From: JAHEJB01 sp041748175
Lineage (GTDB): Bacteria; Bacteroidota; Rhodothermia; Rhodothermales; Rubricoccaceae
DNA length: 42,423 nt
NCBI GenBank assembly: GCA_041748175.1
Contig: JBGTDU010000059.1
Coordinates: 1 to 42,423, forward strand
Direction of reading: 5' to 3'
In this document: in pieces, positions 25,540 through 32,796 of the stretch
Numbering within the stretch: position 1 is the stretch's first letter
How the letters are laid out: each line of letters starts with the position of its first letter
The notes under the pieces: generated by a model
Seen by the model: the letters and a program-made list of their open reading frames with translations, nothing else
What the model was told of the DNA's origin: nothing
Databases searched by the model: none
Translations under genes and position numbers: made by a program

Positions 25540-26700
25540 CTACAGCTCCGCCTCCCTCCACCTCAGAACCGTCAGTTGGCCCGTCTGGTCGCTGGCGTAG
25601 ATGTAGCCTCGCGGCGACGGCAATGTCGCGCCCCAGGTCCCGTCCATGGCCACGTCGTCGTTTCTCGCGTAAGTATCGTGGTGCGCGAGTTCGGTCGGAT
25701 TTTCAATGTCGGAAATATCGAGAACGTATACGCCCGACGTGTAATGTGCCACGACGGCGCGATCTCCCTGGATGAGGACATTGTGGGCAAGGCGGCTGAC
25801 GCCCAGCCATTCGCCGACCAGAGTCGGGTTGTCAAAATCGGCGATGTCCCAAACCTTGACCGATTTGTACGCCGTTTCCTCGGTTGTGAGGACGAATCGC
25901 CCATCGTCCGTCGGCCAGATGTTGTGGACGTACCCGCTATTCGGGATCGTGACGCGTGCGAGCAGTTCCGGATTCGCCTTATCCGCCGTGTTCCAAATCG
26001 TAAACGCCGGCTGTCGGCCCTCGGCGACGTACACCGTGTCGGCGCGGGCATAAACATCGTGGACATCCCCGACGGTAAGGCCGCCTACGATGACGGGCTC
26101 CGTTGGATTTTCGAGACTCAGGATCTGCACAACAGAACCATTCGAATTGAGCACGTAGGCATGGCCAGTTTCCGTATCGATCGAGAGATTGTGCGACGAG
26201 ACGAGTTCATCGTTCGCTCCCCTGAAGACAGCAACTTCGTGGGCCTCTTCCGGCAAGCCGCTCAGGTCGATGATCTGGAGGCCCTCGCTATGGCCGTATG
26301 CCTCGCTGACGACATAGGCATATGAGAGCAAGGCTAGGCGTTTGTACGGCCGCAACACCTCGCTATGGCCGTATGCCTCGCTGACGACATAGGCATATTC
26401 CCCATAGGTCTTGATGTCGCGCCAGTAGGCGCGTGCGCGCTCGGTCGGGCCAGGAATGCGGGCGACGATTTCCAGCGAAGGAACGGCGACAATGGTGACG
26501 CCCTCGATTTCGCCCATGATGGCGTACTCCGAACCATCCGGCGCGACATACCCCCACACATCCGAACCGCCCGTCTCCAGCGTGTCGGTGTCGATGGCGG
26601 GTAGATCAACCGTGCCGATGACATCGAGTTGTTGCGCTCGGGCTGGCGAAAAGGCGGTCGCGGCAAGTGCGACAAGAGAAAGCAGTAGGATAGGACGCAT
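25540..26700 (-). CDS. Secreted LVIVD-repeat beta-propeller (choice-of-anchor B-like)
   Basis: 386 residues with signal peptide (MRPILLLSLVALAATAFSPARA) and repeated propeller units such as LQIIDLSGLP, VQILSLENPTEPVIVG, FTIWNTADKANPELLARV, VKVWDIADFDNPTLVG and VYVLDISDIENPTELA. This is the LVIVD-type repeat typical of 'choice-of-anchor B' surface proteins of Bacteroidota and Rhodothermota. No sorting domain is at the C-terminus, which ends in a propeller blade (QTGQLTVLRWREAEL). An in-frame 75-bp insertion duplicates YAYVVSEAYGHSE (see separate entry), which may disturb one blade. A role as a surface binding protein is inferred. Confidence 0.87.
   Translation of the reverse strand: MRPILLLSLVALAATAFSPARAQQLDVIGTVDLPAIDTDTLETGGSDVWGYVAPDGSEYAIMGEIEGVTIVAVPSLEIVARIPGPTERARAYWRDIKTYGEYAYVVSEAYGHSEVLRPYKRLALLSYAYVVSEAYGHSEGLQIIDLSGLPEEAHEVAVFRGANDELVSSHNLSIDTETGHAYVLNSNGSVVQILSLENPTEPVIVGGLTVGDVHDVYARADTVYVAEGRQPAFTIWNTADKANPELLARVTIPNSGYVHNIWPTDDGRFVLTTEETAYKSVKVWDIADFDNPTLVGEWLGVSRLAHNVLIQGDRAVVAHYTSGVYVLDISDIENPTELAHHDTYARNDDVAMDGTWGATLPSPRGYIYASDQTGQLTVLRWREAEL
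26284..26398 (-). repeat. In-frame 75-bp duplication inside the LVIVD gene
   Basis: 40 identical bases occur at 26284-26323 and 26359-26398, offset by exactly 75 bp (25 codons). Between the copies lie 35 unrelated bases coding about VLRPYKRLALLS. The frame is kept, so the protein carries YAYVVSEAYGHSE twice. Confidence 0.9.
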
Positions 26701-26784
26701 GGGAAACCTCTTGTGGGCTGGGTGTGCCTTAACATAGCGCCCGGCGCTTTCTGGTCAAACCAAGGAAGGCACTATCCTGCGCTG

Positions 26785-26857
26785 CGCCCTCGGCAAGATT
26801 CGAACTTGCGACAACCGGTTTAGGAAACCGATGCTCTATCCCCTGAGCTACGAGGGC
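26785..26857 (-). tRNA. tRNA-Arg (anticodon CCT)
   Basis: 73 nt on the minus strand: acceptor GCCCTCG/CGAGGGC, D-arm AGCTCAGGGGATAGAGC, anticodon stem TCGGT/ACCGG with loop TTCCTAA (anticodon CCT, reading AGG), T-arm GCAAG-TTCGAAT-CTTGC. No encoded CCA. Confidence 0.95.
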
Positions 26858-26910
26858 GGGCGGCGAAAAAGATAGAGAGGCTGGCAGCGGCGGGCAATGC
26901 CGCTGCTATT

Positions 26911-26968
26911 GCGTAATGCGTATCGCGTGGGGGGTTCATTTGGAAGAGATACGCAATACGAATTACGC
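26911..26968. repeat. Inverted repeat upstream of the MFS gene
   Basis: GCGTAATGCGTATCGCGT (26911-26928) pairs with ACGCAATACGAATTACGC (26951-26968) at 16 of 18 positions around a 22-nt loop. It lies 40 bp before the start codon of the transporter and could be a regulatory stem or a dispersed repeat. Confidence 0.6.
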
Positions 26969-27007
26969 GATTGGCGCGCTACCTTGGGCCTTTCATACTC
27001 CGACCGC

Positions 27008-28375
27008 ATGGCAGCACCTCGCCCGCTCGACAAGAAAGCCGTCTTCGGCTGGGCGATGTTCGACTTCGCCAACTCGTCGTTCACGACGCTGGTCGTCACG
27101 TTTGTCTACGGCACGTTCTTCACAGGGTACATGGTTCTTGCCCCGGATGCCACCGGCGCGATGACTCCGGATGTCGGCGCGGGCACCGTGCTCTGGTCGC
27201 GGGCCGTAACGCTCACGGCCATCCTTGTCGCCCTGCTCTCCCCGTTTATGGGCGCCCTGGCAGATCGAGGCGGCATGCGCAGGCGCTTCCTGCTCACAAC
27301 AACCGTGTTATGTGTCGTGGGCTCGGTCGGGATGTTCTTCGCGGAGCCGGGTCAGGCCATGCAGGCGCTTCTCTGGTTCGTGATCGCGAACGTGGCGTTC
27401 GAAATGGGCATGGTGTTCTATAATGCGTACCTGCCCGACATCGCACCGCAGGAGCACATCGGGAAGATATCGGGGTATGGCTGGGCGCTCGGCTACATTG
27501 GTGGTCTGATTTGCCTGGTGGTTGCACTTTTCGTTTTCGTTCAGGTAGACATTCCTCCGTTCGGCCTCGAAAAAGCAACAGGCGAGCACGTCCGGGCGAC
27601 CAACCTGTTGGTGGCCGGGTGGTTCGCGCTCTTCAGCATCCCCACTTTTCTGTTCCTGAAGGAAGTCAGGGTCGACGACAAACCATCTGCCATCCAGCTG
27701 GTCCGCTCCAGCTTCAGTCAGCTCATCGAGACGGGCCGCGAGATCGGGCGTTACAAGGAAATCGTCCGCCTGCTGGTTGCCCGCCTTTTCTACAACGACG
27801 GCCTTGTTACGCTCATCGCGTTCGGCGGAATTTTCGCCCAGGGAACGCTCGGCTTTTCGATCCCGGAAGTGCTGATGTTCGGCATTGCCCTGAACCTGAT
27901 GGCGGGTCTGGGTGCCTTTGCTCTCGGTTTCCTGGACGACAGGATCGGCGGTAAGAAAGTGATCCTTATTTCGCTGGCGTTGTTGATTGTGGCCGCGATC
28001 CTTGCGGTTACGACGACCGACAAAACGGTCTTCTGGATTTCTGGTGTTTTGGTTGGCCTGGCGATTGGCCCGAATCAGGCCTCCAGCCGCTCGCTGCTTG
28101 GGCGATTCGTGCCGGATGACAAGGAGGCGGAGTTCTACGGCTTCTTCGCGTTCTCCGGCAAGGCGACAGCGTTCATCGGGCCGTTCATGCTCGGCGTCCT
28201 CACGACGGCCTTCAACACGCAGCGCGCCGGTGTTTCCATCGTGATTGTCCTCTTTGTCGTTGGCGCTGCGGTGCTCTGGAAATTGAACGAAGCCGAAGGC
28301 ATCCGACTTTCGGGACGCGCAGCTTTCGATCCGACCGTAGCTGAAGAACTGCGAGAACTGGAAGGCAATAGTTGA
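27008..28375 (+). CDS. MFS transporter, UMF1/Atg22-like family
   Basis: 455 residues, about twelve hydrophobic helices. The start KKAVFGWAMFDFANSSFTTLVVTFVY is the hallmark of UMF1/Atg22-type permeases, and PFMGALADRGGMRRRFL is the MFS loop 2-3 motif. YNAYLPDIA, SGYGWALGYIGG and GLAIGPNQASSRSLLGRFVP are also family landmarks. Eukaryotic relatives export amino acids from vacuoles; bacterial ones are uncharacterised, so the substrate is unknown. The frame could start 37 codons earlier, but this one begins at the conserved N-terminus. It precedes the Nif3-like gene by 172 bp that include a dispersed repeat. Confidence 0.9.
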   Translation: MAAPRPLDKKAVFGWAMFDFANSSFTTLVVTFVYGTFFTGYMVLAPDATGAMTPDVGAGTVLWSRAVTLTAILVALLSPFMGALADRGGMRRRFLLTTTVLCVVGSVGMFFAEPGQAMQALLWFVIANVAFEMGMVFYNAYLPDIAPQEHIGKISGYGWALGYIGGLICLVVALFVFVQVDIPPFGLEKATGEHVRATNLLVAGWFALFSIPTFLFLKEVRVDDKPSAIQLVRSSFSQLIETGREIGRYKEIVRLLVARLFYNDGLVTLIAFGGIFAQGTLGFSIPEVLMFGIALNLMAGLGAFALGFLDDRIGGKKVILISLALLIVAAILAVTTTDKTVFWISGVLVGLAIGPNQASSRSLLGRFVPDDKEAEFYGFFAFSGKATAFIGPFMLGVLTTAFNTQRAGVSIVIVLFVVGAAVLWKLNEAEGIRLSGRAAFDPTVAEELRELEGNS

Positions 28376-28389
28376 TTCCCCCGATTTGT

Positions 28390-28481
28390 GTCATCCCGAG
28401 GAGCCCGCGACGAGGAATCTCCCAACATTGTCGCAGGGCACGCACGTGGAGATCCCTCCTCCCGATGGTCGTCGGGATGAC
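28390..28481. repeat. Dispersed repeat GTCATCCCGA...TCGGGATGAC, copy 2
   Basis: Same inverted ends as at 19518-19635, with GGAATCTCCC and GGAGATCCCTCCTCCCG inside; somewhat shorter. It fills most of the gap between the MFS and Nif3-like genes. Confidence 0.85.
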
Positions 28482-28547
28482 AATCCTGTTTGTTTCTAGC
28501 TTTTCCCCACGAGGAATTACAGGTTTCGCACCACGCAATAGCCTCCC

Positions 28548-29672
28548 ATGCCCACCGTCCGTGACATAGCCACTGCCCTGGAAGCCTGGGCACCCCTCGC
28601 CTCGAAGCTCGACTACGACAACGTTGGGCTCCAGATTGGTTATCCGGAACGGCACGTGGAAAAGGTGCTCGTCGCGGTGGATCTGACGCCGCCGGTAATC
28701 GACGAAGCCGTGGAGATTGGCGCAGAGATGATTATCACGCACCACCCACTTTTTTTTAACGCGCAGAAACGCCTCGTCGGCGGTGACCCCATTGGAGAAT
28801 TGGCGTTGCGCATGGCAGAAGGGTGCATCGCCTACTACACCATTCACACGAACCTAGACGTGGCGCACGGCGGCGTCTCGTTTGGGTTGGCGGAAAGGCT
28901 CGGCCTCAGCGACATCCGTTTCCTGAGCCCGGCGGAAGGCACGCTAGTCAAGCTCGTCGTCTTCGTTCCGGAGGCACACTCGGAGGCTGTTCGATTGGCG
29001 ATGGCTGGCGTTGGAGCCGGGCGCATCGGCGAATACGAAGGCTGCTCGTTCGAAACCAAAGGGACAGGACGATTCCGGCCTGGGCCGGATGCCAATCCAA
29101 CCGTCGGAAATGCTTCCGGTATTTCGGAAGCGGTCGAAGAAGTGCGTTTGGAAGTTGAGGTCATGCGCTGGGATTTGGATCGCGTTCTTGGGGCGATGCG
29201 CTCGCAGCATCCTTACGAAGAGGTTGCCTATGATGTCTTCCCGATGGAAAAATCAGCGAGCCGAATCGGATCAGGCGCGATCGGAACGCTTCCGACACCT
29301 GTGCTTCTTGAAGACTTCCTTCTGACGGTTTCAGAACGGCTTGATGCGGATGCAATTCGCTACAGCGGCAATCCCAGGCATCGGATACAGACCGTGGCGG
29401 TTTGTGGCGGGTCGGGTAGTTCTCTGATAGGGCGAGCCATCGCGGAGGGTGCCGAGGCATTCGTAACCGCGGATATCACGTACCATCGCTTCTTTGAGGC
29501 CATGAAGCCCGACGGCGTACATAGAATCGCGCTCATCGACCCGGGCCATTACGAAACGGAGGCTCACTCCGAGCAGCAAATCGTCGACTACCTCACGCCC
29601 CGCTTCCCCAGCGTGTCCTTTCGCCGGACACAGGTTCGGACATCCGGGATGAGGACGTTCGTGATGACATGA
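28548..29672 (+). CDS. Nif3-like dinuclear metal centre protein
   Basis: 374 residues, the longer form of the family with an inserted PII-like domain (about 125-240). Metal-binding landmarks are YDNVGLQIG, His65/His66 in IITHHPLFF, Asp104 in HTNLDVAHGG, and in the C-terminal half AVCGGSGSSLI, FVTADITYHRFFEA and DPGHYETE. Nif3/YbgI proteins form hexamers with two metals per site and are reported to act as GTP cyclohydrolase-like or unspecified hydrolases; the true role is unclear. It leads the plus-strand run that continues to the coiled-coil gene at 29969. Confidence 0.95.
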   Translation: MPTVRDIATALEAWAPLASKLDYDNVGLQIGYPERHVEKVLVAVDLTPPVIDEAVEIGAEMIITHHPLFFNAQKRLVGGDPIGELALRMAEGCIAYYTIHTNLDVAHGGVSFGLAERLGLSDIRFLSPAEGTLVKLVVFVPEAHSEAVRLAMAGVGAGRIGEYEGCSFETKGTGRFRPGPDANPTVGNASGISEAVEEVRLEVEVMRWDLDRVLGAMRSQHPYEEVAYDVFPMEKSASRIGSGAIGTLPTPVLLEDFLLTVSERLDADAIRYSGNPRHRIQTVAVCGGSGSSLIGRAIAEGAEAFVTADITYHRFFEAMKPDGVHRIALIDPGHYETEAHSEQQIVDYLTPRFPSVSFRRTQVRTSGMRTFVMT

Positions 29673-29968
29673 AGGACTTGACTACGTGACTAGGTGATTG
29701 ACGTGAATACGTTAGGACGTGATTGCAGGATTAGGGGAGAACCTGAAGCGAAAACCTTCCGGATCCGTCGTCCACAACGCGGTTGCCGAAACCCAATTTC
29801 CGAAATCCGAAATCCGAAATGCAGAATCCGCTTTGTCCTCCACCCCCTGCCCCTCACGTAATCCCGTCCTCACGTAATCACCCGATTTTCGTCTCGGAGA
29901 CGAGCCATTGAGGTTTGGTATGAGGTTTATTCCTTCTGATAACCCCCAACCCGGAGAACCGCACACGG
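29673..29968. repeat. Intergenic region with words in inverted orientation
   Basis: 296 bp without a gene. GTGATTG-ACGTGAATACGTTAGGACGTGATTG (29693-29724) is answered on the other side by CACGTAATCCCGTCCTCACGTAATCACC (29857-29884), an imperfect inverted repeat ~130 bp apart. Between them is a short direct repeat of TCCGAAA words. It resembles a worn MITE. Confidence 0.45.
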
Positions 29969-30727
29969 ATGACAACGGAAACCCTTTCACCGATTGAAGA
30001 ACAGCTTCGCGCTCTGATCCGCCTTCAACACATAGACAGCCGGATCGACCAGATTACCAAGCTTCAGGGCGACCTCCCGGATGAGATCCGCGACCTTGAG
30101 GACGAGAAGGCAGGCCTCATCACCCGCATCGACAACTCCAAGAAGGAAGCGCAGGATGGCGATGTGCAGAGGAAGAAGCTCAAGTTGGACATCGCAGAAT
30201 GCGAGGGCCTGATTCGCAAGTACGAAGAGCAGCAACTGCAAGTCCGCAACAACCGCGAGTACGATGCCCTGACGAAAGAAATCGAGGCGCAACGCCAGCG
30301 CATTACGGCAGCTACCGAGCAGATTGCCGATCTTTCGACGCACGACGAAGTGAGCGTGGACGCCGTTGAAGCCGCCCATGTGCGCCTGAAAGAATTGGAC
30401 GAGCTCCTCGTCGCCAAACGGGAGGAGCTTGAGCAAGTTGTCGCGGACACGGAATCGGAGCAGGCGGGTTTCCAGAAGCAACGAACCAAGGCCATGAAGG
30501 CCATCGACGAGCGATACCTGCGCGGGTATGAGCGGCTTCGCATGCGCATGCGCGATGGCCGCGCGGTTGTTCCAATTGAGCGCGGTGCCGCAGGTGGCTA
30601 CGCCGTTCCGCCGCAGCGCCAGGTCGAAGTCCGCCGCCGCAACCGCATCATCGTGAGCGAGCATGATGGCCGCATCATCGTGGACGACATCCTTTACCGG
30701 GAAGTCACCGACACCATGAAATTCTAG
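29969..30727 (+). CDS. Coiled-coil protein of the zinc-ribbon (CT398-like) family with lost ribbon cysteines
   Basis: 252 residues. Residues ~10-195 form a long antiparallel coiled coil (IDSRIDQITKLQGDLPDEI, NNREYDALTKEIEAQRQRI), matching the widespread family described as 'C4-type zinc ribbon domain-containing'. The C-terminal ribbon framework is conserved (VVPIERGAAGG, AVPPQRQVEVRRRNRIIV, SEHDGRIIVDDILY), but the four usual Cys are replaced: Ala208, Tyr211, Ser230 and Asp233. The zinc site must therefore be absent. Function is unknown; relatives have been linked to nucleic-acid or envelope roles. rnpB follows 70 bp downstream. Confidence 0.85.
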   Translation: MTTETLSPIEEQLRALIRLQHIDSRIDQITKLQGDLPDEIRDLEDEKAGLITRIDNSKKEAQDGDVQRKKLKLDIAECEGLIRKYEEQQLQVRNNREYDALTKEIEAQRQRITAATEQIADLSTHDEVSVDAVEAAHVRLKELDELLVAKREELEQVVADTESEQAGFQKQRTKAMKAIDERYLRGYERLRMRMRDGRAVVPIERGAAGGYAVPPQRQVEVRRRNRIIVSEHDGRIIVDDILYREVTDTMKF

Positions 30728-30797
30728 AAGGCTGGCGAATCACAAGTCGCCTGCCCGAGAAACTCTTCCTTCCGTACGTTCTTTCACAACTCAGACT

Positions 30798-31210
30798 ACG
30801 TGCCGGTCGGATCATCGCCTCGCACTCGTTGCGGGGAGGAAAGTCCGAACACCACAGGGCGCCGTGCCCCGATAACCTCGGGGGAGTCCCACAGATCGCT
30901 CGCGATCGGCGGGGCGACAGCACGTGCAACAGAAAGCATTCCAGCCGATGATCCCGTTCGCGGGAAACAGGTGATGGGTGAAATGGTGGGGTAAGAGCCC
31001 ACCGGCGTTTCCGGTGACGGGGACGGCCAGGCAAACCTCGCGGGGTGCAAGGCCATATAAGCGTCCGCCTGAGGGTTGCCCGCCCGAGGACGCGGGTAGG
31101 CCGCTAGAGGTCCGGCGCAAGCCGGATCCCAGATAGATGATGATCGCTCGAGCCCACAGTACGGCGACGCTGCCCTCGACGCACAGAATTCGGCTTACAG
31201 ACCGGCACGT
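30798..31210 (+). ncRNA. rnpB: RNase P RNA (bacterial type A)
   Basis: 413 nt. The 5' end ACGTGCCGGTC and 3' end GACCGGCACGT form the perfect 11-bp P1 helix. The conserved core GAGGAAAGTCCGAACACCACAGGGC begins near 30835, and the other conserved stretch (ACAGAAAGC...GGTAAGAGCCCACCGG) is at about 30929-31012. It is the catalytic RNA that trims the 5' ends of tRNA precursors. A strong family match by eye; exact ends inferred from P1. Confidence 0.95.
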
Positions 31211-31331
31211 GTCGCCACTCTTTTCCGCCTCCGCTCAAGTTGAGTGGGGGCGGGATTGTTTTTCAGGCTGTTGAATTATTTGGTCCGCCGCGGAGGAGGT
31301 GATGATCGCAATTCTTGCGGTCCGGTTGTAG

Positions 31332-31351
31332 CGACGTTGCATGCAACGTCG
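31332..31351. repeat. Perfect palindrome CGACGTTGCATGCAACGTCG, copy 1
   Basis: A 20-bp perfect palindrome centred on GCATGC. The identical sequence recurs at 31430-31449; similar GCATGC-centred palindromes are at 16635-16654 and 36103-36130. Confidence 0.85.
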
Positions 31352-31429
31352 AAGGGTTAGGCATGATGCCCGCCAGATCTGCATAGCGCTTTACGGGGAC
31401 ACATCGCGCCGCCGGGCAAAACGACCCGC

Positions 31430-31449
31430 CGACGTTGCATGCAACGTCG
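31430..31449. repeat. Perfect palindrome CGACGTTGCATGCAACGTCG, copy 2
   Basis: Identical to the copy at 31332-31351, 98 bp away, with the flanks (TGTAGCG / GCTCC) partly alike. Confidence 0.85.
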
Positions 31450-31584
31450 CTCCAATCTTTTGACCCGGGTGTTGAGATACTCGGCTGAAATGGAGGTTCA
31501 TCCGAAGAAATCCCGGAACCAAGCGCTCGCTGCGGCGAGTGGGGAGTCCGGTCCTGGTCGCTGGAGTGTCGGAACTACTCCAAT

Positions 31585-31618
31585 CAAAAACGGCGCGCCC
31601 CAATCAGGGCGCGCCGTT
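31585..31618 (-). terminator. Rho-independent terminator of secG
   Basis: AACGGCGCGCCC (31589-31600) pairs perfectly with GGGCGCGCCGTT (31607-31618), with a 6-nt loop. On the minus strand the stem is followed by TTTTTG, 33 bp past the secG stop codon. Confidence 0.88.
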
Positions 31619-31650
31619 AAGATCGACGACTGAGGTGATGTGAGCCGGAT

Positions 31651-32076
31651 CTATTCGGTTGGTGGCGCGGGAACTGCTCCGCCGCCTTCCGCGGGTGCCG
31701 TAGCGCCGCCACCACCTTCGATGCCTTCAGCCGGTGGCGGAGCACCTACGCCCGGAGCACCTGCGGAAGGAGCAAGCGGGTTGAGGGCAGGCGCTTCAAC
31801 GGGCGCGTCGGTCGCGTTGTCTTGCAGGATGCTTCGCTGGCGATCGCCGCCGATCGTGAACGGGGCGATGAAACACAGGAACATCAGGGTGCTGCCGAGG
31901 AACCAGGATGCCTTCTCCAGGAAATCGGGAGCCTGGCGGGCACCAAGTATCTGCGTGGCCTGGCCACCGGCCGCGATGCCAGCCAGTCCGCCGCCCTTAC
32001 CGCTTTGCAGCAGAATGACAATGGACATCAAGATCGCGACGATCAGGATTACAACGATGAGCAAGGTGAACAGCAT
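31651..32076 (-). CDS. secG: Preprotein translocase subunit SecG
   Basis: 141 residues. Two membrane helices are present: LFTLLIVVILIVAILMSIVI (residues 2-21) and FLGSTLMFLCFIAPF (about 58-72). They are separated by the conserved cytoplasmic loop LLQSGKGGGLAGIAAGG and FLEKASW. This is the standard SecG layout; the protein assists SecYEG in moving precursors across the inner membrane. The long C-terminal tail (about 95-141) is a low-complexity Pro/Ala/Gly stretch, longer than in E. coli but common in Bacteroidota. An upstream ATG (32151) gives an unrelated N-terminal extension, so 32076 was chosen. A terminator follows the stop. Confidence 0.93.
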   Translation of the reverse strand: MLFTLLIVVILIVAILMSIVILLQSGKGGGLAGIAAGGQATQILGARQAPDFLEKASWFLGSTLMFLCFIAPFTIGGDRQRSILQDNATDAPVEAPALNPLAPSAGAPGVGAPPPAEGIEGGGGATAPAEGGGAVPAPPTE

Positions 32077-32193
32077 GGAATGGGCTGGTATGGCGACGGC
32101 GCGCGAATCTACGCAGAGGGCGAAAGGTACGGCAGCATCCAGGCGCTCCACAAAGCCACGGTGCCTTCCGAATCGGTAGTCGCCGTGAAATCG

Positions 32194-32781
32194 CTAGCCG
32201 GGTTGGCCTGCTCTTCCTTCGAGAAAAGCCGAGGTAAGCAGTAGAGCAACCGTGCTTTTGGCATCCAGAATGTCGCCAGCCCTTGCCATACGCACGGCCT
32301 CGTCGAGAGGCATCCGAACGGGAACCACGAATTCACCGGGCTCTACGCCTGCGTGACACGCCGAGAGATCCTCGGCAAGAAACAGATGGATGACCTCGTT
32401 GCCGTAGCCAATGCACGGGTAGGTCTCCCCAACTTTCGTCAGCGTCGCGGCCGAGTAGCCAATCTCCTCTTCCAACTCGCGCTTTGCTACGCGTTCAGGG
32501 CTTTCGCCCGGCATGTCGAGCTTGCCTGCGGGCACTTCCAGAAACTCCCGGCTCGGCCCGTAGCGAAACTGTCGGATCAGGATTGTGGATCCATCTGGAA
32601 ACAGCGGCACTATCGCTGAAGCACCGGGATGATCGATCCATTCGCGAACGGATTCGCCGCCGTCCGGAAGCTGCACCACGTCGCGGTAAACCTTCAGGAG
32701 CACGCCGTCGACGAGCAACTCACTCGCCGTAGTTCGTTCGGTTAGATCCACGGGAGGTTGTCGTGTAAATGTGCCATGCAA
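32194..32781 (-). CDS. Nudix hydrolase, ADP-ribose pyrophosphatase-like
   Basis: 195 residues. The Nudix box is GKLDMPGESPERVAKRELEE followed by EIGY; spacing between the first Gly (86) and Glu93 is one residue longer than the strict GX5E pattern, as in some relatives. SAIVPLFPDGSTILIRQFRYGPSREFLEVPAG before the box is typical of NudF-like ADP-ribose pyrophosphatases, which split ADP-ribose to AMP and ribose 5-phosphate. The later segment EVIHLFLAEDLSAC fits the same group. It sits 117 bp upstream of secG, possibly in the same operon. Confidence 0.9.
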   Translation of the reverse strand: MHGTFTRQPPVDLTERTTASELLVDGVLLKVYRDVVQLPDGGESVREWIDHPGASAIVPLFPDGSTILIRQFRYGPSREFLEVPAGKLDMPGESPERVAKRELEEEIGYSAATLTKVGETYPCIGYGNEVIHLFLAEDLSACHAGVEPGEFVVPVRMPLDEAVRMARAGDILDAKSTVALLLTSAFLEGRAGQPG

Positions 32782-32796
32782 TACTGAGAAGAGACG

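Larger units (their letters stand above)
31211..31584. other. Gene-free stretch with twin palindromes
   Basis: No supported gene. It holds two identical 20-bp palindromes (31332-31351 and 31430-31449). The rest shows nothing recognisable. Confidence 0.6.

Noticed and set aside
25435..26325. Plus-strand frame of 296 codons opposite the LVIVD gene
   Set aside because: The minus strand has the signal peptide and propeller repeats; the plus-strand sequence has none.
29987..30664. Minus-strand frame of 225 codons opposite the coiled-coil gene
   Set aside because: Leucine-rich shadow of a Glu/Lys-rich coiled coil, without family features.
30795..31120. Minus-strand protein frames (86-109 codons) in this region
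   Set aside because: The plus strand is RNase P RNA with a perfect P1 helix and conserved core, so these frames are chance.
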